Shown: positions 36,075 to 46,100 of the stretch, in pieces
Layout: every line of letters starts with the position of its first letter
Position numbering within the stretch: position 1 is the stretch's first letter
Assembly (NCBI GenBank): GCA_025210735.1
Contig: JAOARD010000024.1
Coordinates: 1-64,000, forward strand
From: Bacteroidales bacterium
Lineage (GTDB): Bacteria > Bacteroidota > Bacteroidia > Bacteroidales > UBA6680
DNA length: 64,000 bases
Direction: 5' to 3'
The notes under the pieces: generated by a model
What the model saw: the letters and a program-made list of their open reading frames with translations, nothing else
What the model was told of the DNA's origin: nothing
Database searches by the model: none
Translations under genes and position numbers: made by a program

Positions 36075-36266
36075 ATGAATAAAGGTGTTGTCAAATTCTT
36101 TAACGCAACAAAAGGATTTGGTTTTATTAAAGAAGAAGGTACTGATAAAGAGTACTTTGTACATGTATCAGGACTTGTTGATCAGATCAACGAAAACGAC
36201 GAAGTAACTTTTGATCTTCAAGAAGGAAGAAAAGGTTTAAATGCCGTTAATGTTAAATTAGCATAG
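36075..36266 (+). CDS. Cold-shock domain protein (CspA family)
   Basis: A 63-residue single-domain protein with RNP1 KGFGFI and RNP2 YFVHVS, the start NKGVVKFFNATKGFG and the end LQEGRKGLNAVNVKLA. It binds single-stranded RNA/DNA and acts as an RNA chaperone. It has a leader of about 260 bp after the AraC-GyrI stop with a T-rich stretch at 35990-36010, and a strong terminator right after the gene, so it is monocistronic. Confidence 0.95.
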   Translation: MNKGVVKFFNATKGFGFIKEEGTDKEYFVHVSGLVDQINENDEVTFDLQEGRKGLNAVNVKLA

Positions 36267-36295
36267 ATTAGTCTCTATATAATTTAATCAGAAAG

Positions 36296-36328
36296 GGCTG
36301 TCTTTATTAAAGACAGCCTCTTTTTTTA
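36296..36328 (+). terminator. Terminator of the cold-shock gene
   Basis: GGCTGTCTTT (36296-36305) pairs with AAAGACAGCC (36309-36318) and is followed by TCTTTTTTT. Confidence 0.9.
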
Positions 36329-36405
36329 TCCATACAAACCATTCTGTCAAAAAAAATCTCCGGCTAACAAAACCGAAGATTCCTAAAACATATATATAAT
36401 ATATA

Positions 36406-37050
36406 CTACTTATACCCGAACTCCTGCACAACATAATTTCTGTAGCTGCTACTCTCCGATCTGTAAAATCCTACTGCCATAACTTTATGTGTACTACTCA
36501 TTATATTCTTTCTGTGCCCTAACGATGCTACTCCTTCATCAATTATAAGCTGTGCAACAAACTCTCTGGCCGATTTCTCCGGATTTGTATTCGCATTTTT
36601 TATATCGGTTGCTGCATTACCAGATGTATACCCTGCTGCAAGATTCTCACCACTCCAGTAATTATAACCTCCTGCAACTGCTCTCTCTGCCGGCGAACCA
36701 TTCTCATTATGTCCCATCTTATTATTCTCTGCCAAAAACTTAGCATACTTATCTGCTATTGCCTCTAATGTTTTATTGCCAACAAGTGCCCCAACACTAT
36801 TTCTCGATTTCAAATCGTTATACGCTCCGTTGTCCTGCCCCTTATCATAATAAGGTTTTAACACCTCAGCTGCATAACCAGACGGATTTGTTCGTGCAAA
36901 ATTCACGTCAGACAGAAATTTCTCAGAGAACTTCTCAATATTTGTACTCTTACCTGTATCCTTTCCTTCATCAACATTATTGTTGTCATCTTTCTTACAC
37001 CCAACAAGAATGGCGATTAAAATTGTAATATAAAATAGACCTTTACGCAT
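36406..37050 (-). CDS. CAP-domain (SCP/PR-1-like) lipoprotein
   Basis: A 214-residue lipoprotein with signal FYITILIAILVGC and an acidic linker (KKDDNNNVDEGKD). The CAP fold follows: FSEKFLSDVNFARTNPSGYA, MGHNENGSPAERAV with the conserved His, NYWSGENLAAG with conserved Glu, LIIDEGVASLGHRKNIMSS with the second His, and a final YVVQEFGYK. Bacterial CAP proteins are secreted or surface-exposed with uncertain activity. Monocistronic and divergent from the nitronate monooxygenase gene. Confidence 0.85.
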   Translation of the reverse strand: MRKGLFYITILIAILVGCKKDDNNNVDEGKDTGKSTNIEKFSEKFLSDVNFARTNPSGYAAEVLKPYYDKGQDNGAYNDLKSRNSVGALVGNKTLEAIADKYAKFLAENNKMGHNENGSPAERAVAGGYNYWSGENLAAGYTSGNAATDIKNANTNPEKSAREFVAQLIIDEGVASLGHRKNIMSSTHKVMAVGFYRSESSSYRNYVVQEFGYK

Positions 37051-37301
37051 AAAAAATGTTTTTCTTAAAAATAGAATATAACATTACCTAATCCAACTTT
37101 TCAGCCGTTTATAATTTATATTATTCGGCATACATACGTCACTCTTCATAACCAACAGTATATATGATAAATAACTAATTATTGTGTTCAATCTATCCAA
37201 TATTATACTTATAGTATATAAAACATAATCTCTGTTATAATTAATAGTGGATTTTCTCATCCATTTTTACTAATATTGTCTTTTTAAATGCCTACTATTT
37301 G

Positions 37302-38252
37302 ATGGATAACAGAACAGACTTAACTAATATGCTTGCTATAAAGCATCCGATAATCATGGCACCAATGTTTCTGGTGACTACTCCAAAAATGGTTATTGCA
37401 GCACTTGAAAGTGGTATAACAGCAGCTATTCCGGCACTAAATTACAGAACAACAGAGGAGTTGCAAGATGTAATTAAGCACATAAAATCTGAAACAGATA
37501 AACCATTCGGAGTAAATCTTATTGTTAACAGATCTAACATTAAATATAAAGAGCAACTTAAAGTATGCCTCGATAATAAGGTAGATTTTATAATAACATC
37601 GCTTGGTAACCCGAAAGAGGCTATTGAGAAGTGTAAAAAAGAGGGCATAAAGGTTTTCTGTGATGTAACCGATCTTAAATTTGCTAAAAAAGTTGAGGCA
37701 CTTGGAGCCGATGCAATTATTGCAGTAAACTCACTTGCAGGAGGTCATGCAGGTAATATTAAACCTAAAGATCTTATTACTCAACTTATACAGAATGTAA
37801 AGGTTCCGGTAATATCGGCTGGTGGAGTTGCAACAAACCAACAATACAATGAGATGTTTGGTTATGGCGCAGCAGGTATATCAATGGGTACCGTATTTAT
37901 TGCCAGCGAAGAGTCTGGTGTTAACGATGAGTATAAAAGTGCTATACTTAAATATAAAGGTTCTGATATTGTATCAACTGAGAAACTTTCAGGATCTAAA
38001 CTTACAGTAATTAATACACCTTATGTTCAGAGTGTTGGCACAAAAGCCAATATTCTTGAGAAGATACTTAACCGAAACAAACGCCTGCGTAAATACTTTA
38101 AAATGCTATTGGTTATTAAAAGCATGAAACGTCTTGAGAAAGCAGCTTTTAGTACAACATATAAAACTGTATGGTGTGCAGGACCAAGTATAGAACATAT
38201 TGATTCTATAAAACCAATACAACAAATTGTTGATGAGATAACCGGCAATTAA
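37302..38252 (+). CDS. Nitronate monooxygenase / 2-nitropropane dioxygenase-like FMN enzyme
   Basis: 316 residues from the ATG at 37302 (a TTG one codon earlier is less likely). TIM-barrel signatures: HPIIMAPMFLVTTPKMVIAAL start, FGVNLIVNR, IITSLGNPKEA, ADAIIAVNSLAGGHAG (with the catalytic His), VPVISAGGVAT and GAAGISMGTVFIAS, the FMN phosphate loop. The family oxidises nitronates using FMN; some members are FabK-like enoyl-ACP reductases, which share this fold, so the substrate is not certain. Followed by a terminator at 38308. Confidence 0.85.
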   Translation: MDNRTDLTNMLAIKHPIIMAPMFLVTTPKMVIAALESGITAAIPALNYRTTEELQDVIKHIKSETDKPFGVNLIVNRSNIKYKEQLKVCLDNKVDFIITSLGNPKEAIEKCKKEGIKVFCDVTDLKFAKKVEALGADAIIAVNSLAGGHAGNIKPKDLITQLIQNVKVPVISAGGVATNQQYNEMFGYGAAGISMGTVFIASEESGVNDEYKSAILKYKGSDIVSTEKLSGSKLTVINTPYVQSVGTKANILEKILNRNKRLRKYFKMLLVIKSMKRLEKAAFSTTYKTVWCAGPSIEHIDSIKPIQQIVDEITGN

Positions 38253-38307
38253 TAAAATATTGCTTTTCTGCTGTAAAGAGAATTGCAATCTCATGAATAT
38301 TCAAAAT

Positions 38308-38335
38308 AGCGCCACTTTATGTGGCGTTTTTTTAT
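38308..38335 (+). terminator. Terminator of the nitronate monooxygenase gene
   Basis: CGCCAC (38310-38315) and GTGGCG (38321-38326) form the stem, followed by TTTTTTT. Confidence 0.85.
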
Positions 38336-38453
38336 TTTACACAACCTAAGCAATTCTAAATTAACCATATCACAACATCCTTTATAATAGTATCTAAACA
38401 ATAAAAGAAGCCCTTTAACAGAACTTCCTTTATTGTATATGAGAAATATAGCC

Positions 38454-39746
38454 TTATAGCTTAATAAATTTCTTTACCTTATTCCCTATCTGTAAAAGGT
38501 ATGTTCCTCTGTTAAGATTACTAACATCAATTCTGTTATTTACAAACCCGTAATATTGATAAACAATACTCCCTGTCATATCAAATATTAATACTCTATA
38601 TACTTTATTTTGAAAAGGGTCAGAACTAATAATCAATACATTATTTACCGGATTCGGAAAAATACAAAACTCTTCCCTTTTATTTATATTATCAGCATCT
38701 GTTATCGCTTTTAGTTTGTACATAGCTGTTACAACCAAATTGCTCATCACATCTGTAAAAGAGACATCCCATCCTGTAAACGTGTAACCTTCACGTTCAG
38801 GATCATCCGGTGCTATAGCTGCACTGCTATAATCTACACTCTCTGTCTTTAAAACTGCTCCATCATAGTCTACAAATGTTACTATATACGTTTTTATAGA
38901 GTATTGTGCTGTTACAAGCAAATCACTTACCACATCTGTAAAAGAGATATCCCATCCTGTAAACACGTAACCCTCTCTATCAGGATTATCTGGTGCTGTA
39001 GCTGCACTGCCATAATCTACACTCTCTGTTTTTAAAACAGTTCCATCATAATCTACAAATGTTACTGTATACGTTTTTATAGAGTATTGAGCTGTTACAA
39101 CCAAATCACTTACCACATCTGTAAAAGAGACATCCCATCCTGTAAACGTGTAACCTTCACGTTCAGGATTATCCGGTGCTGTAGCACAGTCATGTTCCTC
39201 TACTGTGTTAACACTTAATATAGTCCCGTCCCAATCTTTAAATGTTACAGTATAGTTTACTACCCCATTCTTCTTATACTGAGCTACTAAAGTTATACCT
39301 TCTGAGATATTAGTATAATCTTTATCCCATCCAGTAAATATATAACCGGTACGCTCAGGATCTGCAGGAGGTGTAGCATCCTGATAATGTTTTACTATAT
39401 CTGTCTTAAGTTCAGATCCGTCATAATCTTTAAACACCACCTCGTAAGCAGCAGTGTACGAAGTCTTAAAAAGATCTGACACAATATATTCACCACCTGT
39501 TTTATTTACCCACGACTCACTACCTGAGTTAATATCATGAGCTATCCAACCTTTAAAACCCTTAGTGTTATGATCAGGAAGAGTTAAAGACTTTAACAAA
39601 TTACGATAAAAAGCCCTTTCACCCACGTAAACAACCACATCTGGCAACTCCATTTCAGATAAATAATTTGAATAGAAACAGCCATCTGGAATATATTCTA
39701 ACTCAGATGGTAATGTGACTTTCTTTAATCTACACTGATTAAACAC
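38454..39746 (-). CDS. C-terminal part of a frameshifted surface protein: InlB-type repeats and type IX secretion tail
   Basis: A 430-residue open frame. It begins inside a BspA-like leucine-rich repeat (CRLKKVTLPSELEYIPDGCF) with no signal peptide, so the listed ATG is not a genuine start. Four Listeria-Bacteroides (flg_new/InlB B) repeats follow, each of the form TVTFxDYDGTxL ... EGYxFTGWD ... VTAQY. The end has the Por-secretion tail: FCIFPNPVNNVLIISS, DMTGSIVYQYYG, NLNRGTYLLQI and KKFIKL. It overlaps the next open frame by 22 bp, and a one-base indel near 39735-39790 would join the two into a protein of about 1460 residues. Confidence 0.85.
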   Translation of the reverse strand: MFNQCRLKKVTLPSELEYIPDGCFYSNYLSEMELPDVVVYVGERAFYRNLLKSLTLPDHNTKGFKGWIAHDINSGSESWVNKTGGEYIVSDLFKTSYTAAYEVVFKDYDGSELKTDIVKHYQDATPPADPERTGYIFTGWDKDYTNISEGITLVAQYKKNGVVNYTVTFKDWDGTILSVNTVEEHDCATAPDNPEREGYTFTGWDVSFTDVVSDLVVTAQYSIKTYTVTFVDYDGTVLKTESVDYGSAATAPDNPDREGYVFTGWDISFTDVVSDLLVTAQYSIKTYIVTFVDYDGAVLKTESVDYSSAAIAPDDPEREGYTFTGWDVSFTDVMSNLVVTAMYKLKAITDADNINKREEFCIFPNPVNNVLIISSDPFQNKVYRVLIFDMTGSIVYQYYGFVNNRIDVSNLNRGTYLLQIGNKVKKFIKL

Positions 39747-42700
39747 AGAGCACCCGGTGGATATCCGTATCGTACCTTAATACCTTTAACCTCTTGTCCT
39801 TCTAAAATATCAGGAATCACTATATACGAAGAGCATTTATCCAAATCTCGAATATAATTTTTTATATAACCATCCTCCATCTCCACATCATCATCAGAAA
39901 GAGTATATTCATACTGTGCCCTATATGAAGTTGACAGGTTACTTATTTTACTTCCTGCACCTAATATCTCATTGGTCTGATTACTCCTCCATCCTATAAA
40001 ACCATTGATATTTGACTTTGGTAAAATAATACCTCCATCTGCATCAAGAGGTATATTATCAGCAAATGCCTCCTCTCCAATCATCTCTATACTACAATCA
40101 TCCGGAAAAACCAAATAATTAGCTCCTCTTATATCACAACCTTTAAATGCCCCTTTTCCAATCTCTTGAATTGTCTTGGGGAATTTAACAAAATCTACTC
40201 CACTCTCTGAAAAAGCATAATCACAAATAACCTCCACTTTATCTGATAAGTAAAGAAACTGGTCCAGTTTATAATTTCCATAAAAGGCATATCTGCTTAT
40301 CTCTTTTAATTTACTACCATTCTCAAATTCAAGTCTCCTAAGTCCTTTATTTGCAACTATACTGTAATCATTTGCAAACGACCACTCACCTATAGTCAGT
40401 ACATTTGCAGGAATAGTTAATAGCTCTATATTATTTGAGGCAAAAGAATACTCTCCTGTGCTAATTAATGAGGATGGAAGATCTAACTTATCCAATCCAC
40501 CATTCATAAAAACCTCTCTGCCAATATGCTCAACACTCTGACCATCCAAATTATCAGGTATAATTAAATGCCTTGGTATATCAAGAGTATCGTAAATAAA
40601 CGTTGGTGGATCATTACTATAATCAATACTCTTATTAACCAAAAATTTAAACACAGAAGATTTCAATACATTATTCTCCATCTCTACATCCATACTTGTA
40701 AGAGTGTACGAAGACAATTTAGCTATATATGTTTTATTCAGGTTCTTACCATCAATCTCAGGTGCACTAAAATTACTTATTATATACTGTCCGTTTATGG
40801 GTTTAATTGTCTCAGCTAAAAAATTTGTCCAACCTCTAAAATCAGGCAGGTTATTATGTTTAGGCAAAAACAACTTAACAACCCCTTTATTGACAAATAC
40901 TCCACTACGTACACCAATTATATGCTCTCCGTGTAATTTATCTGGTATAGTAATAAAGGTTGCACCTTTTGTATTTGTAAAGCCAACTATATTACCTTCT
41001 TTTACAACAACATCAGCATCTGCTAATGTATAATGAACATTATGAGTATAAGCTTTCTGATAGTTAGAAATCTGGCTTCCTGCCGGGTATATTATACCAC
41101 TATTATCAATCCACTCTTTTGTACCCGGAAGATTGATATAGTTAATACTATTACCCTCAAAAGCCCATTCACCTATAAACAATAGATTTTCAGGCAACTT
41201 TACACTTGTTATGCCACACCCATTAAAAGCTACTGTATTTATATTAATAACTGTATTTGGTATAAAATCAACTATATCACTTGACCCACCATAAGATATT
41301 ATGGTAGTAAAATCTTCTGTTCCATCAGACTTCCTCGCAAAAATAATTCCATCCGATGCCTTACCATTTATCTTACTAATCTTATTATTAGTAAAAACAG
41401 CAATACCCATCTTAAAATACTTCTCAGGCAATATTAGCGACTCAATTTCATTATCTGTAAAAACGTAATCTTCTATCTCCTCTAATGTACCCGGTAACTG
41501 TAACGATGTAATACCCTTATTCTCAAAATTAGAAGCTTCGCTAATAACCTTCACATCCATTCCGTGTAACCTATCAGGAATAATTATATTCTTACACGAG
41601 AAATTGTAAACAACCTCTTTTAAAATCCCATCACCATACATTACAACATCCTTATCCTGCAACGTATATGGTTTTGTCTGATCATACTCTATATTATATG
41701 ATGTTAAAACATCATTAACAGTTGCTCCGGCAACATACGTATCTCCGGTTCCCGACCTCCAATGCAAGAAATTATCTATTGTTGGCGATGGTAATATCAA
41801 TCTAACAACTCCTTTATCTTTAAACACATTTGCATTAATCCCTAATACATCTTGATTCTGTAATTTTTCCGGTATTCTAATTACATTTGCTCCATTTACA
41901 ATACTACAAGTTTTAATTACACCATGCTGTACAGTTACATCTGGATCTGTAAGAGTATAAATTACAGACATTGCAAATTGTGCTGTATACGATGTTGTTA
42001 AGTCTTTTATTACAGCTCCTCCTGCATAATTTATTCCTGTACCAGACAACCATCCTGTAAAAAAATCATCATCTAAAACAGGCAGTACTACCTTATCTAC
42101 TCCCTTTCCATAAAACACATTGGCTGCAATCTTTACAACCTCCTGGTTTTTTATTGTATTAGGTATGGTAATATCCGTTCCTCCATTGGTATTACTACAA
42201 ACTGTAATTATACCGTTTAATATAGTAACATCTGCATCTGTTAATGTATAAGGTATTGAGTTTACAAACTGAGCTCTGTATGCAATAGTAAAATCGGTAA
42301 CAGTTTCACCTCCATTGTACACCTTTCCATTAGCATCATGCCAAACTGTAAAAACCTTTCCCGAAACACTATTACAAACAGGTAAAGTTATACCATTAAG
42401 AGCACTGTTCCCATCAAAAGCAAACTGAAAAATATTCTCAGTTGTTGATGGTATTGTAACACTTGTTAATGCATTATTCTGAAATGCACCAGCACTTATA
42501 TTTACATTTCCATAGGGTATATTAATACTAGCAATTGTGTTATTTGCAAATGCCTTTACCCCTATTGACACCACACCATCTGGCAGAGTAAGCCCTGTAA
42601 TGCCCTTATTAAAAAAAGCACCTCCTAAACGATGCCCCTTTATACCTGTAATAGTAATATTGTTAATACTCTCAGGTATCACAACATTTCCGCTACCATA

Positions 42701-42844
42701 AGATGGTTTATTAAAATCTGATATGTTACAACTCTCTATTAAACCAGATGAGCTTACTGTAACATCTGATGCTTTTAACACATACTGTGCAAAAGCACCT
42801 ACACTACTAAACAGAAGTAGTATAAAAATGTAGATCTTTTTCAT
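39725..42844 (-). CDS. N-terminal part of a frameshifted BspA-type leucine-rich-repeat surface protein
   Basis: A 1039-residue open frame with a signal peptide (IYIFILLLFSSVGAFAQ, cleaved after about residue 19). It is made of BspA-type LRRs (for example GVVSIGVKAFANNTIASINIP, ALTSVTIPSTTENIFQFAF, SGVDFVKFPKTIQEIGKGAF), interleaved with YTLTDADVTxxxGxI segments and SYTAQF linkers that recur about eight times. BspA-like proteins are surface adhesins. It ends abruptly within a repeat (KGIKVRYGYPPGALC...), while the expected continuation, GCSVFNQCRLKKV, lies in the next frame and leads into InlB repeats and a type IX secretion tail. As read, the protein would lack the sorting tail and stay unanchored or unsecreted. 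Confidence 0.85.
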   Translation of the reverse strand: MKKIYIFILLLFSSVGAFAQYVLKASDVTVSSSGLIESCNISDFNKPSYGSGNVVIPESINNITITGIKGHRLGGAFFNKGITGLTLPDGVVSIGVKAFANNTIASINIPYGNVNISAGAFQNNALTSVTIPSTTENIFQFAFDGNSALNGITLPVCNSVSGKVFTVWHDANGKVYNGGETVTDFTIAYRAQFVNSIPYTLTDADVTILNGIITVCSNTNGGTDITIPNTIKNQEVVKIAANVFYGKGVDKVVLPVLDDDFFTGWLSGTGINYAGGAVIKDLTTSYTAQFAMSVIYTLTDPDVTVQHGVIKTCSIVNGANVIRIPEKLQNQDVLGINANVFKDKGVVRLILPSPTIDNFLHWRSGTGDTYVAGATVNDVLTSYNIEYDQTKPYTLQDKDVVMYGDGILKEVVYNFSCKNIIIPDRLHGMDVKVISEASNFENKGITSLQLPGTLEEIEDYVFTDNEIESLILPEKYFKMGIAVFTNNKISKINGKASDGIIFARKSDGTEDFTTIISYGGSSDIVDFIPNTVININTVAFNGCGITSVKLPENLLFIGEWAFEGNSINYINLPGTKEWIDNSGIIYPAGSQISNYQKAYTHNVHYTLADADVVVKEGNIVGFTNTKGATFITIPDKLHGEHIIGVRSGVFVNKGVVKLFLPKHNNLPDFRGWTNFLAETIKPINGQYIISNFSAPEIDGKNLNKTYIAKLSSYTLTSMDVEMENNVLKSSVFKFLVNKSIDYSNDPPTFIYDTLDIPRHLIIPDNLDGQSVEHIGREVFMNGGLDKLDLPSSLISTGEYSFASNNIELLTIPANVLTIGEWSFANDYSIVANKGLRRLEFENGSKLKEISRYAFYGNYKLDQFLYLSDKVEVICDYAFSESGVDFVKFPKTIQEIGKGAFKGCDIRGANYLVFPDDCSIEMIGEEAFADNIPLDADGGIILPKSNINGFIGWRSNQTNEILGAGSKISNLSTSYRAQYEYTLSDDDVEMEDGYIKNYIRDLDKCSSYIVIPDILEGQEVKGIKVRYGYPPGALCLISVD

Positions 42845-43058
42845 TCACAACCGTTTTTTATAACAGATTAAAGTTGTTTCAAGCAAATACTACCACTATG
42901 TAGAATTTTGCACAAAACCCCATCAGTCTGTTTATCTATCTTATTATTAGAGTAATATACCAAACACTATCAGCTTTTTTTATGTTAAAAAATGAATGGT
43001 AGCACTCAGTTTGTGAATGGCTGGTGATTTTTTGTAAACGGAATATATGGTTTAAAAA

Positions 43059-43095
43059 ACAAAAAAAGCCGTACCAAACAGTGTTTGATACGGCT
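43059..43095 (-). terminator. Terminator of the carboxykinase gene
   Basis: AGCCGTA (43067-43073) pairs with TACGGCT (43089-43095). On the minus strand it is followed by TTTTTTTG, about 30 bp after the gene's stop. Confidence 0.85.
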
Positions 43096-43126
43096 AATAT
43101 ATTATATAATCTTTTCAGACGTTATA

Positions 43127-46100
43127 CTACTTCATTGGAGTAAGACCTATAGTTCCAACTAACTGATCTGTATACTTCTTAGATTTTACCAATGCAAGCT
43201 GACTCTTACAGTACTCAAGTTTGTCGTTAATCTTAATCTCATCTAATATAGATTGATTAACCTCTCTGTTACCAAACTCAATAATGTAATTTACTCTCTT
43301 CTCCCATCGTTTAATCTCAGCATCTCTGTAACAAGCCAAACGCTCCTTATACCAATCGCTGTTTAACACATACTCTCTGGTAAATAGTTCACGCAGCTCT
43401 TTATCCTCAATACCTTTACCCTCATAATGTCCGTATGCCATAATATGCAACAGAACCTTAAGCGGTGGTATAGCCAGATCAATGCTACCATCCTCAAAAT
43501 ACATAAGTGCCGATTTCTGCTGAGCCTCAACAACATTCTTTATACCATCAACATAATCCTCCATGCACTGTGTCTCCGGCTTAAGAACATCCTCTGTAAA
43601 TACACCCATAGGCTCCTCAAAAATACGTCCAAGATGTCTGAACACAAACTCTCTGGTAATTCTGTAACCCAATCTGCTTGCAGGAATAGTCTCGCCTTCG
43701 TACTCAAAATCGTTAACCTTCTCAAGAGCACCCTCCTCTATAAGTAACTTAGGATCTTTCTCCTCAGGCTTAATACGTGCCCAAAGCTCCGGTACAAGAA
43801 TACTTATATCATGATCAAACCTACGCTTACTACCAATATAACCTGCAGCAGTTGTAAACCCGTTATGACCACACAATATATGCGATATAAGTGCATTGTT
43901 CAGGTCAATTGTAGGTTGCAACATATTAAAAGGTCCCTTTGTTAAAGCACCCTCAGATCCTGCTCCGGTTGTAGATGGCGATTTACCTGTAAGACTACAG
44001 ATAAAGTCCATAAACAGCTCAGGTGTATCCTGATAGTGAATAGGATTGTAAACACTTAACGGACGAATACCAGCCTCCTTATCAGATGGGTTATTTCTTC
44101 GTCCCGGAAGAACATCTGTTATAGGAAACAGAATATCTCTCTTAGAAGATTTACCATGATATAACTTAATACCAAGCTTAGCCATATATGTATCTATTGA
44201 GCTGCTTGTATTTGGGTTATCCTGTAAGTAACGAGGGTTCTTTGTTACCGAACCATCTGACAAACGACGCGGATGCGAGGTAGATATAAAGTATCGTCCC
44301 TCTTTATCGTTAGCACCATTTCTGATTATATCCTTAATAGGATCTGTATATTTATCAAACTGTATAGCATCATCAATAATCTCCTGACCATCCTTTGGCG
44401 ACAGAGGCTCATAATTGGTGGTAAAGTTGTCTCTTCGCGACAGATCTTCCTCTGCCTCTTTATCGTAACCACGATTCACAGCCTCGTCCGGACGCTGGAA
44501 GAAACGATTCTCACAGTTCTCTACAATCTTTACACTACCACTCTTACCGGCATTATAATCAACCACCGATGCAGGTACTGTAACAGACGACGATATATCA
44601 TCCTCCATCTGAACCTTAGCAGCAGCAATAAAATCAGGGCGCAATGAGTGTACAAACCACGACTCATTCTGATCAAACCCTACACGCAGGTACGATGTAA
44701 TTATCTTACGGTTATCAAACATCAGACAGTGACCTTTACGTCCGTTTACTGTATCAACAGTAAAGAAATTACGCCAATCTGTAGCACCATCGTTTGCAAT
44801 ACTAATCTTCTTAATAAGGAACACAAGCGCCTTAATATGATCAGGTATCTTACTCAGATACTCATCATACTCCTCTGAATATCCATCGTATGGAGTAAGC
44901 AGATTAATTACCGATACCAACGACTTATCAAAGGCCATTATCGGTTTGCTATCCTCTGTATGCTGATCTTTATGCCCCTCTTTCCAACGCTTAGAGTAGT
45001 CATAAGCAAGTATCTCATCAACCTTCGCAAAATCCTTATCAATATCGTCTATAAAGAATGTACCATATATAATAGCATTAGATAACGATTTTGATATCTC
45101 AGACTTTCCACCACCCGATACAGTACTTGGTTTATGCAGATACGATCCGTTTGCATTTGTAAGAACCAATCGCCACTCAGGTGCAAAAGGGTGACGCTCC
45201 ATATGAATCTTATGTCCGCTTGGGAACACATAATAGTGATTCATCAGCATCTTAATATGTGTATGAACACCACCACTCATCCAACTAACCTGACCCTTGT
45301 ACAGATCAAAGTTTGCATCCTCCGGAACATACAGAATATTCGGAAATCTCTTATCAATTCCGTAGTGTCCTTTGCTGAAATCAATCATATCAGAGTAGTT
45401 CTCCTTAAGCAACTCAAGTGAGAACTTCTTATCGCTCTTAATCACCAGACTACTACCGCTAAACTTCTCTCCTACATTTCTACGAAGGAATACAAGCGTT
45501 CCACCAGCATGCTCCTCTTCGCACAATCCAAGCAGGTTTGCAGAGTAACTAATCTGTGTCTTTATCTCCTTCTTTGAATATCCGTAATAATTATCGGCAA
45601 TAAGGGTAATAACAACCCCATTATGATCTCTGCATGTTATCTTAAATGGCTGCCCTCCGTTGTACTTCTCATTTGGCAAACTCCAGCACATACCATCACG
45701 TTTCTGACGCTCGGTAGCATCCTTTACATTTGGTAATCCAAGCTCCTTTTTAGTAAGATATATTAAGTGTGGTGCCAGAATAATACAACCTGTTGTTCCT
45801 GTCCAGTGCTCTACATCAAGCCCCGAATCGTTCTGGAACAGGTATGGGTCGCCGGCATTACCAAATATCGACTCAACAAAGTCAAGGTTACTAACCATAC
45901 TACCTGGTGCAAAGAAACGAATCTCCATGCTCTTACGTGGTGTATATCCCGGTATCTCAGGGCAAACAGTAGGACGCATAAACAGCGATGTCCAAACCTT
46001 TGCTTTACTATCCTGATTTGCAGTAAACGGAAGCTCCATTGAGTCCTCTGGTGGGTTCAGCGCCACATGCATCATATTTGCCCATGCAAGCTTTGGCACC

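Noticed and set aside
36552..37028. Plus-strand open frames opposite the CAP-domain gene
   Set aside because: Tyr/His/Gln-rich shadows of the CAP gene with no supporting features.
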